From positions 60,110-124,109 of the forward strand of contig MKVZ01000017.1 of assembly GCA_001898995.1 (NCBI GenBank): a stretch of 64,000 bases of DNA, in the 5' to 3' direction. The notes under the pieces were generated by a model. The model was not told where the DNA came from. It was given only the letters and a program-made list of their open reading frames with translations, and made no database searches. The translations under genes and the position numbers were made by a program. This document shows, piece after piece, positions 8,694-19,088 of the stretch. Numbering within the stretch: position 1 is the stretch's first letter; each line of letters begins with the position of its first letter. The stretch comes from Rhizobiales bacterium 63-22. GTDB taxonomy: Bacteria > Pseudomonadota > Alphaproteobacteria > Rhizobiales > Rhizobiaceae.

Positions 8694-9189
8694 TCCTGAT
8701 CAGACGGTTCCCCAGCAGATCGGCGAGGAAGACGCGACCGGCGTTGCCCTGCTGCGGGAGCCGGACGATCTGCACGCCTATATACCGTATCTCCTGAACT
8801 GGCTGGCAAATCGCTGGAACCTCGACCAGAACCGGGAACTGAGCGAGCATGGCATCAATGCCACGGTCCTGCGCGCTCTTTCGGCGCTTCATATTTTCAG
8901 GCGTCTCACGGTCAACGAGATCGCCGCCTATACGATAGCTGAGCAGTCCAATGCGAGCCGGACCATCGACAGCATGGTCTCGGCCGGGCTTGTCGAGCGA
9001 CATATTTCGGAAAGCGACCTGCGCCGGCGCGACATCATGCTGACCGGGAAGGGCGAGGCGCTGCTGCGCCAGCTCTGGCCGGCCATGGTGCAGAACCATC
9101 GGCGCATGATCGCCGGCATTCCCAGGAAGGATCTCGATATCTGCATCGCCACGATGCGGGCGATGATGCACAACCTGTCCGACGGGTGA
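8686..9189 (+). CDS. MarR family transcriptional regulator (2)
   Basis: 167-residue winged-helix protein with LTVNEIAAYTIAEQSNASRTIDSMVSAGLVERH as the DNA-binding region and a shortened wing (SDLRRRDIMLTGKGEAL). ATG at 8686 has an AGAGG site and overlaps the first marR gene by 8 bp, so the pair is coupled. It is closer in sequence to the MarR at 24182-24688: both carry an AEQS or TEQS recognition helix and a WP-M near the C-terminus. That hints at related ligands or operators. Confidence 0.88.
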   Translation: MANPDQTVPQQIGEEDATGVALLREPDDLHAYIPYLLNWLANRWNLDQNRELSEHGINATVLRALSALHIFRRLTVNEIAAYTIAEQSNASRTIDSMVSAGLVERHISESDLRRRDIMLTGKGEALLRQLWPAMVQNHRRMIAGIPRKDLDICIATMRAMMHNLSDG

Positions 9190-9504
9190 GCCCGGCCTTC
9201 GGAAGCGGCACGGTGCGCTTTGGCGTGAAACGGGAGCACATGGCCGCACCGCCGTGGCGCAGCGTGCCAATGCGGTGAAGAAGACCCCGCCGGTGCTGGA
9301 CCGGTATATGGCGGCGCAGGGGCTGAAGGGAGCGGAGATTCCGGGCTCCATCGAGCGACACAGCGCATGCATCGCCGACGAGGTCCGGATAACCTGCTTC
9401 GCAATGCTGCCAGCCATTCCATTCAGGCTTGAAATATCGGCGTCCTGACGCAATTGTCGTTCTGCCGCCATGCCAAATCATGCGGCGAGCGAAAGAGGTG
9501 GGCG
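9190..9504. other. 315-bp gap with no convincing gene
   Basis: The stretch between the second and third marR genes has a 64-codon open frame at 9254-9448 without a ribosome site or recognisable motif. It could be decayed coding sequence. The promoter of the third marR gene should lie in its last 100 bp, but no clear -35/-10 pair stands out. Confidence 0.4.
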
Positions 9505-10002
9505 ATGCCGGTGGATCTTGAAATCATAGTCGGGGAAGTGGACGACGGCGAAAAGCAGGAACTCCGCCTCTGGCTGCGCATGCTGGCGACGACGCGGCTC
9601 ATATCGCAGGAAATCCGCCGCCGCCTGCGCAACGAGTTCGGCGCGACGCTGCCGCAATTCGACATTCTTGCCCAGCTTTACCGCGAGCCGAACGGCCTGC
9701 GGCTTGGCGAACTGTCGCGCCGAACCATGGTGACGAACGGCAACATTACCGGTCTTGTCGAGCGGCTGGAGGCGGACGGGCTGGTGCGCCGCGAAACGCC
9801 CGGCGACGACCGCCGCGTCACGGTCGCGCGGCTGACGGAAGCAGGACAGGCTACTTTCGGCCGCATGGCGCGGGTGCATGAGGGCTGGCTGCGCGATCTG
9901 ATGGCCGATGTCGATCACGACACGATCGGCGCTTTGCTAGTCGACATGAAGAAGATCAAGAATTCCGTCGAAAATCATCTTTCCGGCAACGGGGAAGAAT
10001 AG
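9505..10002 (+). CDS. MarR family transcriptional regulator (3)
   Basis: 165-residue MarR protein: RLISQEIRRRLRNEFGATLPQFDILAQL leads into a winged helix with LGELSRRTMVTNGNITGLVERLEADGLV and the wing DDRRVTVARLTEAG. ATG at 9505 follows GAGGTG. It is transcribed towards the thiolase end of the catabolic operon; the two stops are 25 bp apart. Its similarity to the first MarR suggests a duplication. Confidence 0.9.
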   Translation: MPVDLEIIVGEVDDGEKQELRLWLRMLATTRLISQEIRRRLRNEFGATLPQFDILAQLYREPNGLRLGELSRRTMVTNGNITGLVERLEADGLVRRETPGDDRRVTVARLTEAGQATFGRMARVHEGWLRDLMADVDHDTIGALLVDMKKIKNSVENHLSGNGEE

Positions 10003-10027
10003 CCGCCCGACGAGATATTGTGGAAGA

Positions 10028-11232
<1,205 letters not shown>

Positions 11233-11233
<1 letters not shown>

Positions 11234-13197
11234 CAATTTTCTCCGGTCTGGCGTGCCGCGAACATTGGCCCGCCCTTGACGGACGGAAATCCGTAGCCGT
11301 TGACGAGCACGAGGTCGATATCGTCGGGATGGCGGGCAATGCCGGCGTCGAGCAGGGCCTGACCCTCGCGCGCCATGACGCCGAGAAGCCGACGCATGAT
11401 GTCCGCCTCGGTGAAGTTCGCCGGCGTGACGCCGTTTTGCGCACGCCATTCATCGATCAGGGCGTGGACTTCCGGATCGCTGGCTTTCTCGCCGTCGCGA
11501 TAGACATACCAGCCGCGCCCGGCCTTGCGTCCGAACCGGCCTGCCTCGCAAAGCCTGTCGGCCACATCGAAATAAGGCACGTTCGGATCGCGGCTGGCGG
11601 CAAGGCGCTTGCGCCGCGCCCAGGCGATTTCCAGCCCGGTCATGTCGTTGACGGCGAAGAGGCCCATCGGAAAACCGTAATTTTCCATGGCGCGGTCGAT
11701 GTCTTCGGGATAGGCGCCTTCGGCCAGCATGGCTTCGGCTTCCGCGCGATAGGCGGAAAAGATGCGGTTGCCGACGAAGCCTTCCGCGACGCCGGTGACG
11801 ATGGGCAGCTTTTTGAGCCCGCGCACGAAAGCGATGCCGGTGGCGAGCGTCTCGTCCGAGGTCGCGGTGCAGCGCACCACTTCGGTGAGGCGCATGATGT
11901 TGGCCGGCGAGAAGAAATGCAGGCCGAGCACGCGGTCGGCGCGGTCCGTAACGGCGGCAAGCGCATCGGGATCGAGATAGCTCGTATTGGTGGCGAGGAT
12001 CGTCTCCGGCGGCAACAGGCCGTCCAGTGCGCGGAACAGGGCGGCCTTCACGTCGAAATCGTCGAACACCGCTTCGATAACGAGTTCCGCCGCCGCAAGT
12101 TCGGCCGGATCGGCGGTGGTGACGAGCCGGGCCTTCTGCGCCCCGGCGGCGTCCTGCGTCAGCTTTCCGACCGCGACCGCCTTGTCGATCAGCCCGGCGA
12201 TGCGGGCGTGTCCCGCCTCGGCGGCCTGCCGGTCCTGTTCGTAGCCGATGACGCGATAGCCGGCGGCAAGGCAGGCGGCGGCGATGCCCGCGCCCATCAG
12301 GCCGGTTCCGGCGATGCCGATGGTCGCAAGCGCGCGCGGTTCCGCGGTCAGGCCCTCGACCTTGCCGGCGGCGCGCTCGGCGAAAAACAGATGACGCAGC
12401 GCGGCCGCTTCCGCGCTGTCGCGCAGGCGCAGGAAGGTGGCGCGTTCTTCGGCCACGCCGTCATCGAAGGCGGCGGTGGCGGAAAGCGCAACCAGCCGCG
12501 CGGCTTCCTGCGGCGCGGTGGCGCCGCGCGCCTTTTTGACGATCAGCCGCCTTGCCTGTTCGAAGGCGTCGGCATCGAAGGTCGGAACCGGAAGCGCCGA
12601 GGTGTGGCGCAGCGGTTCGTCCGTCAGCGAAAGGGCGAAGGCGGCGGCTTCCTTGACGAGATCGTCACTGACGCGGTCGATCAGCCCGGCTTTCTGCGCC
12701 TCCGCCGCCGTCATGGCGCGGCCCGTCGCGATCATGTCGAGCGCGGTCGGTGCGCCGACGAGACGCGGCAGGCGCTGCGTGCCGCCGGCACCCGGCACGA
12801 TGCCGAGCCTGACTTCCGGCAAGGCGAGGCTGGCCTTTGCGGCCGCGATGCGGCCATGCGCCGCCAGCGCCACTTCCAGTCCGCCGCCCAGCGCCGCACC
12901 GTTGAGCGCCGCGACGACCGGCTTGTCCGCGCCCTCGATCGCCGCGATGACGGAAGGCAATGCCGGCTCGACCACCGGCTTCCCGAACTCGCGGATATCC
13001 GCGCCGCCGATGAAGGTCTTTCCCGCGCCGGTGATCACCATGGCGCGGATGGCGCTGTCCGTTTGCGCATGGCGAAGCGCGGCGAGCAGCCCCGCCCGCA
13101 CATCGGCCGATGTGGCGTTGACCGGGGGATTGTCGATCGTCGCGATCAGCACGCCATCGGCCACGCTGCCGCGCACGCTATCGGAAAAAGCGGTCAT
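11233..13197 (-). CDS. Bifunctional enoyl-CoA hydratase / 3-hydroxyacyl-CoA dehydrogenase (FadB/FadJ type)
   Basis: 654-residue fusion. Residues about 1-190 are a crotonase domain ([10 protein letters not shown] and the [15 protein letters not shown] and [15 protein letters not shown] oxyanion segments). From about residue 295 a Rossmann domain begins ([21 protein letters not shown]), followed by [17 protein letters not shown] with the catalytic His and a C-terminal 3HCDH domain. ATG at 13197 has a GAGG site and gives a compact N-terminus; the frame extends upstream without good initiation signals. It performs hydration and NAD-dependent oxidation of the opened-ring acyl-CoA. Confidence 0.92.
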
Positions 13198-13204
13198 GGG
13201 AGCC

Positions 13205-13600
13205 TCAATCGGGGATGACGGCATGGGCCTGGATTTCGATCTTGGCACGGTCCTCGACCAGCGCCACGACCTGCACCGCCGCCATGGCCGGGAAATGCTT
13301 GCCGATGATGTCGCGATAGACGCGGCCGATGCTCTTGAGATTGGCGTTATATTCGGCCTTGTCGGTGAAATACCACGTCATCGAGGTGATATGTTCCGGC
13401 CTGCCGCCGGCTTCGGCCAGCACATCCACGATGTTCTGTAGCGTCTGGCCGGTCTGCTCCACGAAATCGTCGGTCTCGAACTGCTGCTGCCCGTTCCAGC
13501 CGACCTGTCCGCCGATGAAGATCAGACGCCCGCGCGCCTCGACGCCGTTGGCATATCCTATTGGGCGAGCCCAGCCCTGCGGCTGAAGAGTTTTGTGCAT
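13205..13600 (-). CDS. RidA (YjgF/YER057c/UK114) family enamine/imine deaminase
   Basis: 131-residue RidA-family protein. [29 protein letters not shown] and the C-terminal [17 protein letters not shown] are conserved segments including the Arg/Glu region. RidA proteins hydrolyse enamines and imines to ketones and ammonia. Inside an operon that should dearomatise an amino-aryl-CoA, this is the obvious candidate to release the ring nitrogen after reduction. It sits 7 bp before the dehydrogenase start and 39 bp after the acyl-CoA dehydrogenase. Confidence 0.88.
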   Translation of the reverse strand: MHKTLQPQGWARPIGYANGVEARGRLIFIGGQVGWNGQQQFETDDFVEQTGQTLQNIVDVLAEAGGRPEHITSMTWYFTDKAEYNANLKSIGRVYRDIIGKHFPAMAAVQVVALVEDRAKIEIQAHAVIPD

Positions 13601-13639
13601 GTCGTGGTCTCCAGGGAAATCTTGGACGAAACGGGCGGA

Positions 13640-14818
13640 TCAGCCCGCTTTCATGAGTTCGCGCGCGATAATGAGCTTCTGGACCTCCGTCGCGCCTTCA
13701 TAGATGCGCAGCGCGCGGATTTCGCGGTAAAGCCGCTCGGCGATCTCGCCGCTCTTCACACCGCGCCCGCCGAACATCTGCACGGCGCGGTCGATGACGC
13801 CTTGCGCGTTTTCCGTCGCCACCATCTTGGCCATGGCGGCCTCCTTGGTGGTGTTCAGCTTCTGCACGTCGCGGCGCCAGGCGGCGCGATAGGTAAGAAG
13901 GGCGGCGGCGTCGATCTCTGTCGCCATGTCGCCAAGCGCCGCCTGCGTCAGTTGCAGGTCGCCGAGCGTCGCGCCGAACATCGGGCGGCTGCGTGCATGG
14001 GCGAGCGCTTCCGCCGCCGCGCGCCGCGCAAAGCCGAGGGCAGCGGCGGCGACCGACGCGCGGAAGATGTCGAGCGTGCGCATGGCGATCTTGAAACCTT
14101 CGCCCGCAGCACCCAGGCGGCGGCCTGCGGGAATGCGGCACTCGTCGAAGCGGATCGTCGCCAGCGGGTGCGGCGCGATCACGTCGATGCGCTCGGCAAT
14201 GGAAAAGCCCGGATCGTCGGCCAGGACCACGAAGGCCGAAATGCCGCGCGTGCCTGGCGCTTCGCCGGTGCGCGCGAAGACGGTGTAGACATCGGCGATG
14301 CCGCCATTGGAAATCCACGTCTTTTCGCCGTAGAGCACATAGTGATCGCCGTCCGGCCGGGCGGCGCAGCTCATGGCGGCGACGTCGGAGCCGGCCAGCT
14401 TTTCGGAGAGCGCGAAGGCCGAAATCCATTCCCCGCGCGCCACTTTCGGCAGCACGGCCTCCTTCAGTTCCTGCGAGCAGGTCAAGCTGATCGCGCCGGT
14501 GCCGAGCCCCTGCATGGCGAAGGCGAAGTCCGCCAGCCCGTCATGATAGGCAAGCGTTTCGCGCGCGATGCAGAGCCGGCGGGAATCGATGCCCTCGCCG
14601 CCGGCAAGGCTGACGGCGGCGTCCAGCAGCCCGGCCTCGCCCAGCGCGCGCACCAGCGCGCGGCAGGCGGCATCCGTATCGGCGTGATCGACGGCGGCAA
14701 GCGCCGGGCTTGCGGCAAAGGCGTCGAGCTTCGCCGCCCATTCGCCATGCGCCGCGTCGAAGAACGGCCAGTCGAGATGATCGCGCGCCAAAGCGGGCGC
14801 CGGTTTTGTGTCGCTCAT
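13640..14818 (-). CDS. Acyl-CoA dehydrogenase
   Basis: 392-residue FAD-dependent acyl-CoA dehydrogenase. [15 protein letters not shown] and [18 protein letters not shown] line the flavin site; VQMFGGRGV and [17 protein letters not shown] hold the C-terminal FAD contacts, with the catalytic Glu in IYEGATE. Length is normal for the family. The gene is 4 bp downstream of the enoyl-CoA hydratase. It should oxidise a cyclic or opened saturated acyl-CoA intermediate. Confidence 0.92.
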   Translation of the reverse strand: MSDTKPAPALARDHLDWPFFDAAHGEWAAKLDAFAASPALAAVDHADTDAACRALVRALGEAGLLDAAVSLAGGEGIDSRRLCIARETLAYHDGLADFAFAMQGLGTGAISLTCSQELKEAVLPKVARGEWISAFALSEKLAGSDVAAMSCAARPDGDHYVLYGEKTWISNGGIADVYTVFARTGEAPGTRGISAFVVLADDPGFSIAERIDVIAPHPLATIRFDECRIPAGRRLGAAGEGFKIAMRTLDIFRASVAAAALGFARRAAAEALAHARSRPMFGATLGDLQLTQAALGDMATEIDAAALLTYRAAWRRDVQKLNTTKEAAMAKMVATENAQGVIDRAVQMFGGRGVKSGEIAERLYREIRALRIYEGATEVQKLIIARELMKAG

Positions 14819-14822
14819 CGGC

Positions 14823-15686
14823 TCAGTTTCCCTCGAAGGCCGGCTTGCGCTTGGCGGCGAAAGCCTCGAAGGCGCGCCGGAAATCCTGCGTGGCCATGCA
14901 GATCGCCTGCGCCTGCGCTTCGGATTCCACCAGTTCGTCGATACCCATCGCCCATTCCTGATTGAGCATGGTCTTGGTCATGCCATGCGCGAACCACGGG
15001 CCGTCAGCGATGGAACGCGCCATCGCCTCCGCCTTGCCGATCAGCTCGGCCTGCGGATGCAGTCCGTTGAAGAAACCCCAGCGCTCGCCTTCCTCCGCGC
15101 TCATGACACGGCCGGTATAGAGCAGTTCCGCCGCGCGGCCCTGGCCGATGAGCCTCGGCAGGATGCCGCAGGCGCCCATGTCCGCGCCCGCCAACCCGAC
15201 GCGGGTGAACAGGAAGGCGGTCCTGGCTTCGGGCGTCGCAAGCCGCAGGTCCGACGCCACGGCGAGGATCGCGCCCGCGCCGGCGCAGATGCCGTCCACC
15301 GCCGAAACGATCTGCTGCGGGCATTTGCGCATCGCCTTGACCACGTCGCCCGTCATGCGGGTGAAAGCCAGAAGGTCGGGCATGCTCATATGCGTCAGCG
15401 GCTCGATGATCTCGAACACGTCGCCGCCGGAGGAGAAATTGCCGCCCGCGCCGGTGATCACCACGGCGCGCACGTCGGAGGCGTAGACGAGATCGCGGAA
15501 CAGGTCGCGCAGTTCGGCATAGCTCTCGAAGGTGAGCGGGTTCTTACGATCGGGACGGTTGAGCGTCAGCGTGGCGACACGGCCGTCCTCGCTGGTTTGC
15601 CAGAGAAAATGCTTCGCCCGATAATCCCTGTACGGCTTCAGGTTGGAAGCCATCGAAACGCGCCCGCCGTTCATCTTGTCACTCAT
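14823..15686 (-). CDS. Enoyl-CoA hydratase/isomerase (crotonase) family protein
   Basis: 287-residue crotonase. [12 protein letters not shown] and [21 protein letters not shown] are the two oxyanion-hole segments, and the following [19 protein letters not shown] contains the position of the catalytic acid. This pattern (SSGGDV, ADMGA) resembles the hydratase of 2-aminobenzoyl-CoA type clusters and may act as a ring-opening hydrolase rather than a simple hydratase; that is inference. It overlaps the SDR gene by 4 bp (ATGA). Confidence 0.9.
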   Translation of the reverse strand: MSDKMNGGRVSMASNLKPYRDYRAKHFLWQTSEDGRVATLTLNRPDRKNPLTFESYAELRDLFRDLVYASDVRAVVITGAGGNFSSGGDVFEIIEPLTHMSMPDLLAFTRMTGDVVKAMRKCPQQIVSAVDGICAGAGAILAVASDLRLATPEARTAFLFTRVGLAGADMGACGILPRLIGQGRAAELLYTGRVMSAEEGERWGFFNGLHPQAELIGKAEAMARSIADGPWFAHGMTKTMLNQEWAMGIDELVESEAQAQAICMATQDFRRAFEAFAAKRKPAFEGN

Positions 15687-16471
15687 CCTGCCAGAACCTC
15701 CCCACCGGCGACCGCAATCGCCTGCCCGTTGATCGATTGTGCGCCGGGCGTCGCCAGCCAGAAGACGGTGTCGGCCACTTCCTCCGGCCGGACCAGCCGC
15801 CCCTGCGGATTGGCCTTCACGAACTCGCCCAGAGCTTCCTCAGGCGTGCGCCCGGTCTTCTGCACGATTTCGTCGATGGACCGGGCGATGATCGGCGTGT
15901 CGGTGAAGCCGGGGCACACCGCATTGACGGTGATGCCCTTCTTCGCCAGTTCCAGCGCCAGCGCGCGCGTGAGGCCCACGACGCCGTGCTTCGCCGCGCA
16001 ATAGGCCGACACATAGGCATAGCCGGTGAGGCCCGCCGTGGACGCGACATTGATGATGCGCCCGCCTTCGCCGCCGGCCTTGAGGTCCGGCAGGACGGCC
16101 TGCGTGACATTGAAGACGCCGCCGAGATCGACGGCGATCACATGGTTCCACATGTCTGGCGTGGTCTTGTCGAATGGGGCGCTTGGCGCCTCGCCGGCAT
16201 TGTTGACCAGAATGGCGACCGGACCGAAGGCGGCCCGCGCCGATTTCAGCCCTGTTTCGATGGCCGCGCGGTCGGTGACGTCGAAACCGGAGACGATGTG
16301 GGCCTGCGCCGCGCCGAGCGTGGCCGCGACGGTCTCCAGCGGCTCGCGCCGCCTGCCGGCCAGCGTGACGTGCGCGCCGGCGCGCGCCAGCCGCGCCGCG
16401 ATCGCCGCGCCGATGCCGCCGCCGGCACCCGTGACGAGCGCATGACGCCCGGAAAGCGCGTTCTCCGTCAT
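15683..16471 (-). CDS. Short-chain dehydrogenase/reductase (SDR)
   Basis: 262-residue classical SDR. The NAD(P)-binding TGAGGGIG is at residues 14-21, NNAG follows strand 4, and the catalytic Ser144-Tyr157-Lys161 set lies in [21 protein letters not shown]. The segment [10 protein letters not shown] is typical of 3-hydroxyacyl-CoA or hydroxybutyrate-type dehydrogenases. It overlaps both neighbours by 4 bp, so the first genes of this operon are tightly coupled. It probably oxidises or reduces a ring hydroxyl/keto group of the CoA-bound intermediate. Confidence 0.9.
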   Translation of the reverse strand: MTENALSGRHALVTGAGGGIGAAIAARLARAGAHVTLAGRRREPLETVAATLGAAQAHIVSGFDVTDRAAIETGLKSARAAFGPVAILVNNAGEAPSAPFDKTTPDMWNHVIAVDLGGVFNVTQAVLPDLKAGGEGGRIINVASTAGLTGYAYVSAYCAAKHGVVGLTRALALELAKKGITVNAVCPGFTDTPIIARSIDEIVQKTGRTPEEALGEFVKANPQGRLVRPEEVADTVFWLATPGAQSINGQAIAVAGGEVLAG

Positions 16472-18795
16472 GACGCCTCCTGCTTCGCAGCCGCTGCCGC
16501 GCGGGCGAGATTGGCTTCATACTGATATTTGGCGGAGCGGTACTGCTTCGGCCATGCAATGCCGGTCAGCCCGATCTTCGCCGCCTCGTGCAGCGACCAG
16601 TGCGGATCGGCCAGATGCGGCCGCGCGATGGCGCAGAGATCCGCGCGCCCGGCCGAAATGATCGAATTGGCGTGGTCGGCCTCCGAAATCGCGCCGACGG
16701 CGATGGTCGGAATATGGATTTCGTTGCGGATCTTGTCGGAGAACGGCGTCTGGAACAGACGGCCATAGACCGGCTTCTCGTCCTTCCAGACCTGCCCCGA
16801 CGAGCAGTCGATCAGGTCGACGCCGGCCGCCTTGAACATGTCGGAAAAGATCGCCGCATCGTCCGGCGTGTTGCCGCCCTCGAACCAGTCGTGGCAGGAG
16901 AGGCGGATGGAGATCGGCTTGCCTTCGGGCCACACGGCGCGCACCGCGTGGAAGACTTCCAGCGGATAGCGGGCGCGGTTCTCGTGACTGCCGCCATATT
17001 CATCGTCGCGGCGGTTGGTCAGCGGCGAGAGGAAGCTGGACAGGAGATAGCCGTGCGCGCAATGCAGCTCCAGCCAGTCGACGCCGGCTTCCGCCGCACG
17101 CTGCGCGGCGGCGACGAAATCGGCCTTGACCCGGTCCATGTCGGCGCGGTCCATCGCCTTCGGCGTCTGGCTGTGCTCCAGATAGGGCAGGGCGGAGGCG
17201 GAGATGAGCGGCCATCCGCCCTCTTCGAGAGGCTGGTCGATGCCTTCCCAGGCCAGTCTGGTCGAACCCTTGCGGCCCGCATGGCCGATCTGCATCCCGA
17301 CCTTGGCGTCGGAGTTGCCGTGGACGAAATCGACGAGGCGCTTCCAGCCCTGCATCTGTTCGTCGTTCCAGATGCCGAGGCAGCCGGGCGTGATGCGCGC
17401 ATCGGGCGAAACGCAGGTCATTTCGGCGAAGACGAGGCCCGCGCCGCCCATGGCGCGGCTGCCGAGATGCACCATGTGGAAATCGCCGATCAGCCCGTCG
17501 GTAGCCGAATACATCGCCATCGGCGAAACCACGATACGGTTCGGCAGGGTGATGTCGCGCAGCCTGTAGGGCGTGAACATCGGCGGCAGGCAGCGCTCGC
17601 CGTCCGTCACGTTCAGCCCCTGCTTGCGGGCGAACCAGCGCTCGAAGCCCTCCAGCCACGTCCTGTCGCGCAGGCGCAGGTTTTCGTGGCTGATGCGCTG
17701 CGAGCGCGTCAGCATCGAATACATGAACTGTTCCGGTTCCAGCGTGTCGGCATAGCGGCGGCCCACCACCTCGAACCATTCCATCGCGTTGCGCGCGGCA
17801 TTCTGGATGCGGGCGACGTCGACGCGGCGGATGTCCTCATAGGCCGCCAGCACGCCGGGAATGCTTTCCCTGCCGTGGCCGAGCTTCTGGAACTGGTTGG
17901 TGAGTTCGATGGCGTCGTCGATGGCGAGCTTGGTGCCCGAACCGATGGCGAAATGCGCGGTATGCGCCGCGTCGCCCATTAGCACGACATGGGACTTGCC
18001 GTTGAAATGGCTCCATTTGCCGCAGATCAGCCGGCTGAAATTCAGCCATGCCGAGCCGCGCAGATGGCGCGCATTGCTCATGAGCTTGCTGCTTTCGAGC
18101 ACTTCGGCGAAGACGTTTTCGCAGAAGTCGATGGAAGCCTGCTGGTCGAGCTTGTCCAATCCGTGCGCGAGATAGGCTTCCTCGGTCGTCTCCACGATGA
18201 AGGTCGAGGTCTTGTCGTCAAACTTGTAGATATGCGCCTGAAACCAGCCGTGCTCCGTCTTGCGGAAATCGAATGTGAAGGCGTCGAAAAGCTTGTCTGT
18301 GCCGAGCCAGATATAGCGGTTCGGGCGCACCACCAGATCGGGCTCGAATATTTCGGCATAACGGTTGCGGATTCTGGAATTGAGGCCGTCGGACGCGATG
18401 ACGAGATCGGCGTCGGGGAAATCGAGGTCGCTTTCCACATCGGTCTCGAACTGGAGCGTCACGCCGAGCGCCTCGCAGCGCTTCTGCAGGATGTTGAGGA
18501 GCCGCTTGCGGCCGATGCCGACGAAGCCGTGGCCGGAGGTGCGCTGGCGCGTGCCCTTGAACAGGACCTCGATATCGTCCCAGTGGTTGAAGGCGTCCTG
18601 GATTTCCGCGGCGCTTTCCGGGTCCCAGACCTTCATCGCCTCCATGGTCGCATCGGAGAAGACGACCCCCCAGCCGAACGTGTCATAGGGCCGGTTGCGC
18701 TCCACCGCGGTGATGTCATGCTCCGGGTGGAGCTTCTTCATCAGGAGGGCGAAATAAAGTCCGGCCGGGCCGCCACCAATGCATACGATGCGCAT
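16468..18795 (-). CDS. Bifunctional FAD monooxygenase / Old-Yellow-Enzyme reductase (2-aminobenzoyl-CoA monooxygenase/reductase or salicylyl-CoA 5-hydroxylase type)
   Basis: 775-residue two-domain flavoenzyme. Residues 1 to about 375 form an aromatic-ring monooxygenase (GGGPAG at 7-12; [22 protein letters not shown] for the FAD tail). From about residue 385 an OYE/NADH:flavin oxidoreductase barrel follows ([44 protein letters not shown]). This fusion is the architecture of Azoarcus evansii 2-aminobenzoyl-CoA monooxygenase/reductase, which hydroxylates and then reduces the ring; plain salicylyl-CoA hydroxylases lack the barrel. ATG at 18795 has GGGAG six bases upstream. It heads the seven-gene operon and faces iorA across a 293-bp divergent promoter region. 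Confidence 0.9.
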   Translation of the reverse strand: MRIVCIGGGPAGLYFALLMKKLHPEHDITAVERNRPYDTFGWGVVFSDATMEAMKVWDPESAAEIQDAFNHWDDIEVLFKGTRQRTSGHGFVGIGRKRLLNILQKRCEALGVTLQFETDVESDLDFPDADLVIASDGLNSRIRNRYAEIFEPDLVVRPNRYIWLGTDKLFDAFTFDFRKTEHGWFQAHIYKFDDKTSTFIVETTEEAYLAHGLDKLDQQASIDFCENVFAEVLESSKLMSNARHLRGSAWLNFSRLICGKWSHFNGKSHVVLMGDAAHTAHFAIGSGTKLAIDDAIELTNQFQKLGHGRESIPGVLAAYEDIRRVDVARIQNAARNAMEWFEVVGRRYADTLEPEQFMYSMLTRSQRISHENLRLRDRTWLEGFERWFARKQGLNVTDGERCLPPMFTPYRLRDITLPNRIVVSPMAMYSATDGLIGDFHMVHLGSRAMGGAGLVFAEMTCVSPDARITPGCLGIWNDEQMQGWKRLVDFVHGNSDAKVGMQIGHAGRKGSTRLAWEGIDQPLEEGGWPLISASALPYLEHSQTPKAMDRADMDRVKADFVAAAQRAAEAGVDWLELHCAHGYLLSSFLSPLTNRRDDEYGGSHENRARYPLEVFHAVRAVWPEGKPISIRLSCHDWFEGGNTPDDAAIFSDMFKAAGVDLIDCSSGQVWKDEKPVYGRLFQTPFSDKIRNEIHIPTIAVGAISEADHANSIISAGRADLCAIARPHLADPHWSLHEAAKIGLTGIAWPKQYRSAKYQYEANLARAAAAAKQEAS

Positions 18796-18850
18796 GTCCG
18801 CTCCCATTCTTATCGCGCCGCCCCCAGGCATGGCATATTGGGCGGCATAT

Positions 18851-18868
18851 TATTTTAAGTTTAAAATA
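18851..18868. promoter_or_regulatory. Perfect palindrome in front of the monooxygenase operon
   Basis: TATTTTAAGTTTAAAATA consists of two perfect 8-bp arms around a GT centre, 56 bp upstream of the monooxygenase start. Its AT content contrasts with the surroundings. It is a good operator candidate for one of the five regulators of this region; which one is unknown. Confidence 0.5.
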
Positions 18869-18965
18869 TATTCCCGACCGGCAAGCCGTCAAGCCAAAAA
18901 CGCGATTTCCGGCATTCGGTGCCATGCGGCTGTTTTGCGGAGCCGGTTACTCGCTATATATGCGT

Positions 18966-19047
18966 TTACATATATGCAAATGCATGTAATTTTACCGAAT
19001 ATCTATTTTTATTGACAGAATTGCATTAAAAAAAATATGCTGTTGCA
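18966..19047. promoter_or_regulatory. Operator-like region of the iorA promoter
   Basis: An inverted repeat with TTACAT at 18966-18971 and ATGTAA at 18984-18989 flanks a run of overlapping ATGCAAAT-like words. TTGCATTA (19021-19028) and ATGCTGTTGCA (19037-19047) repeat words found in the thioesterase promoter at 7645-7652 and 7621-7631. The last motif ends 42 bp before the iorA start, where a repressor would block transcription. Confidence 0.5.
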
Positions 19048-19088
19048 AATTTAATGAAAATTCCGGGTCACGGAAAAGGGGAGTATCA

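Noticed and set aside
9254..9448. Open frame of 64 codons between the marR genes
   Set aside because: No ribosome site and no recognisable features; kept only as part of an unassigned gap.
18795..18831. Upstream starts for the monooxygenase gene
   Set aside because: The added residues are not part of the FAD fold, and the ATG at 18807 overlaps the ribosome site of the preferred start.
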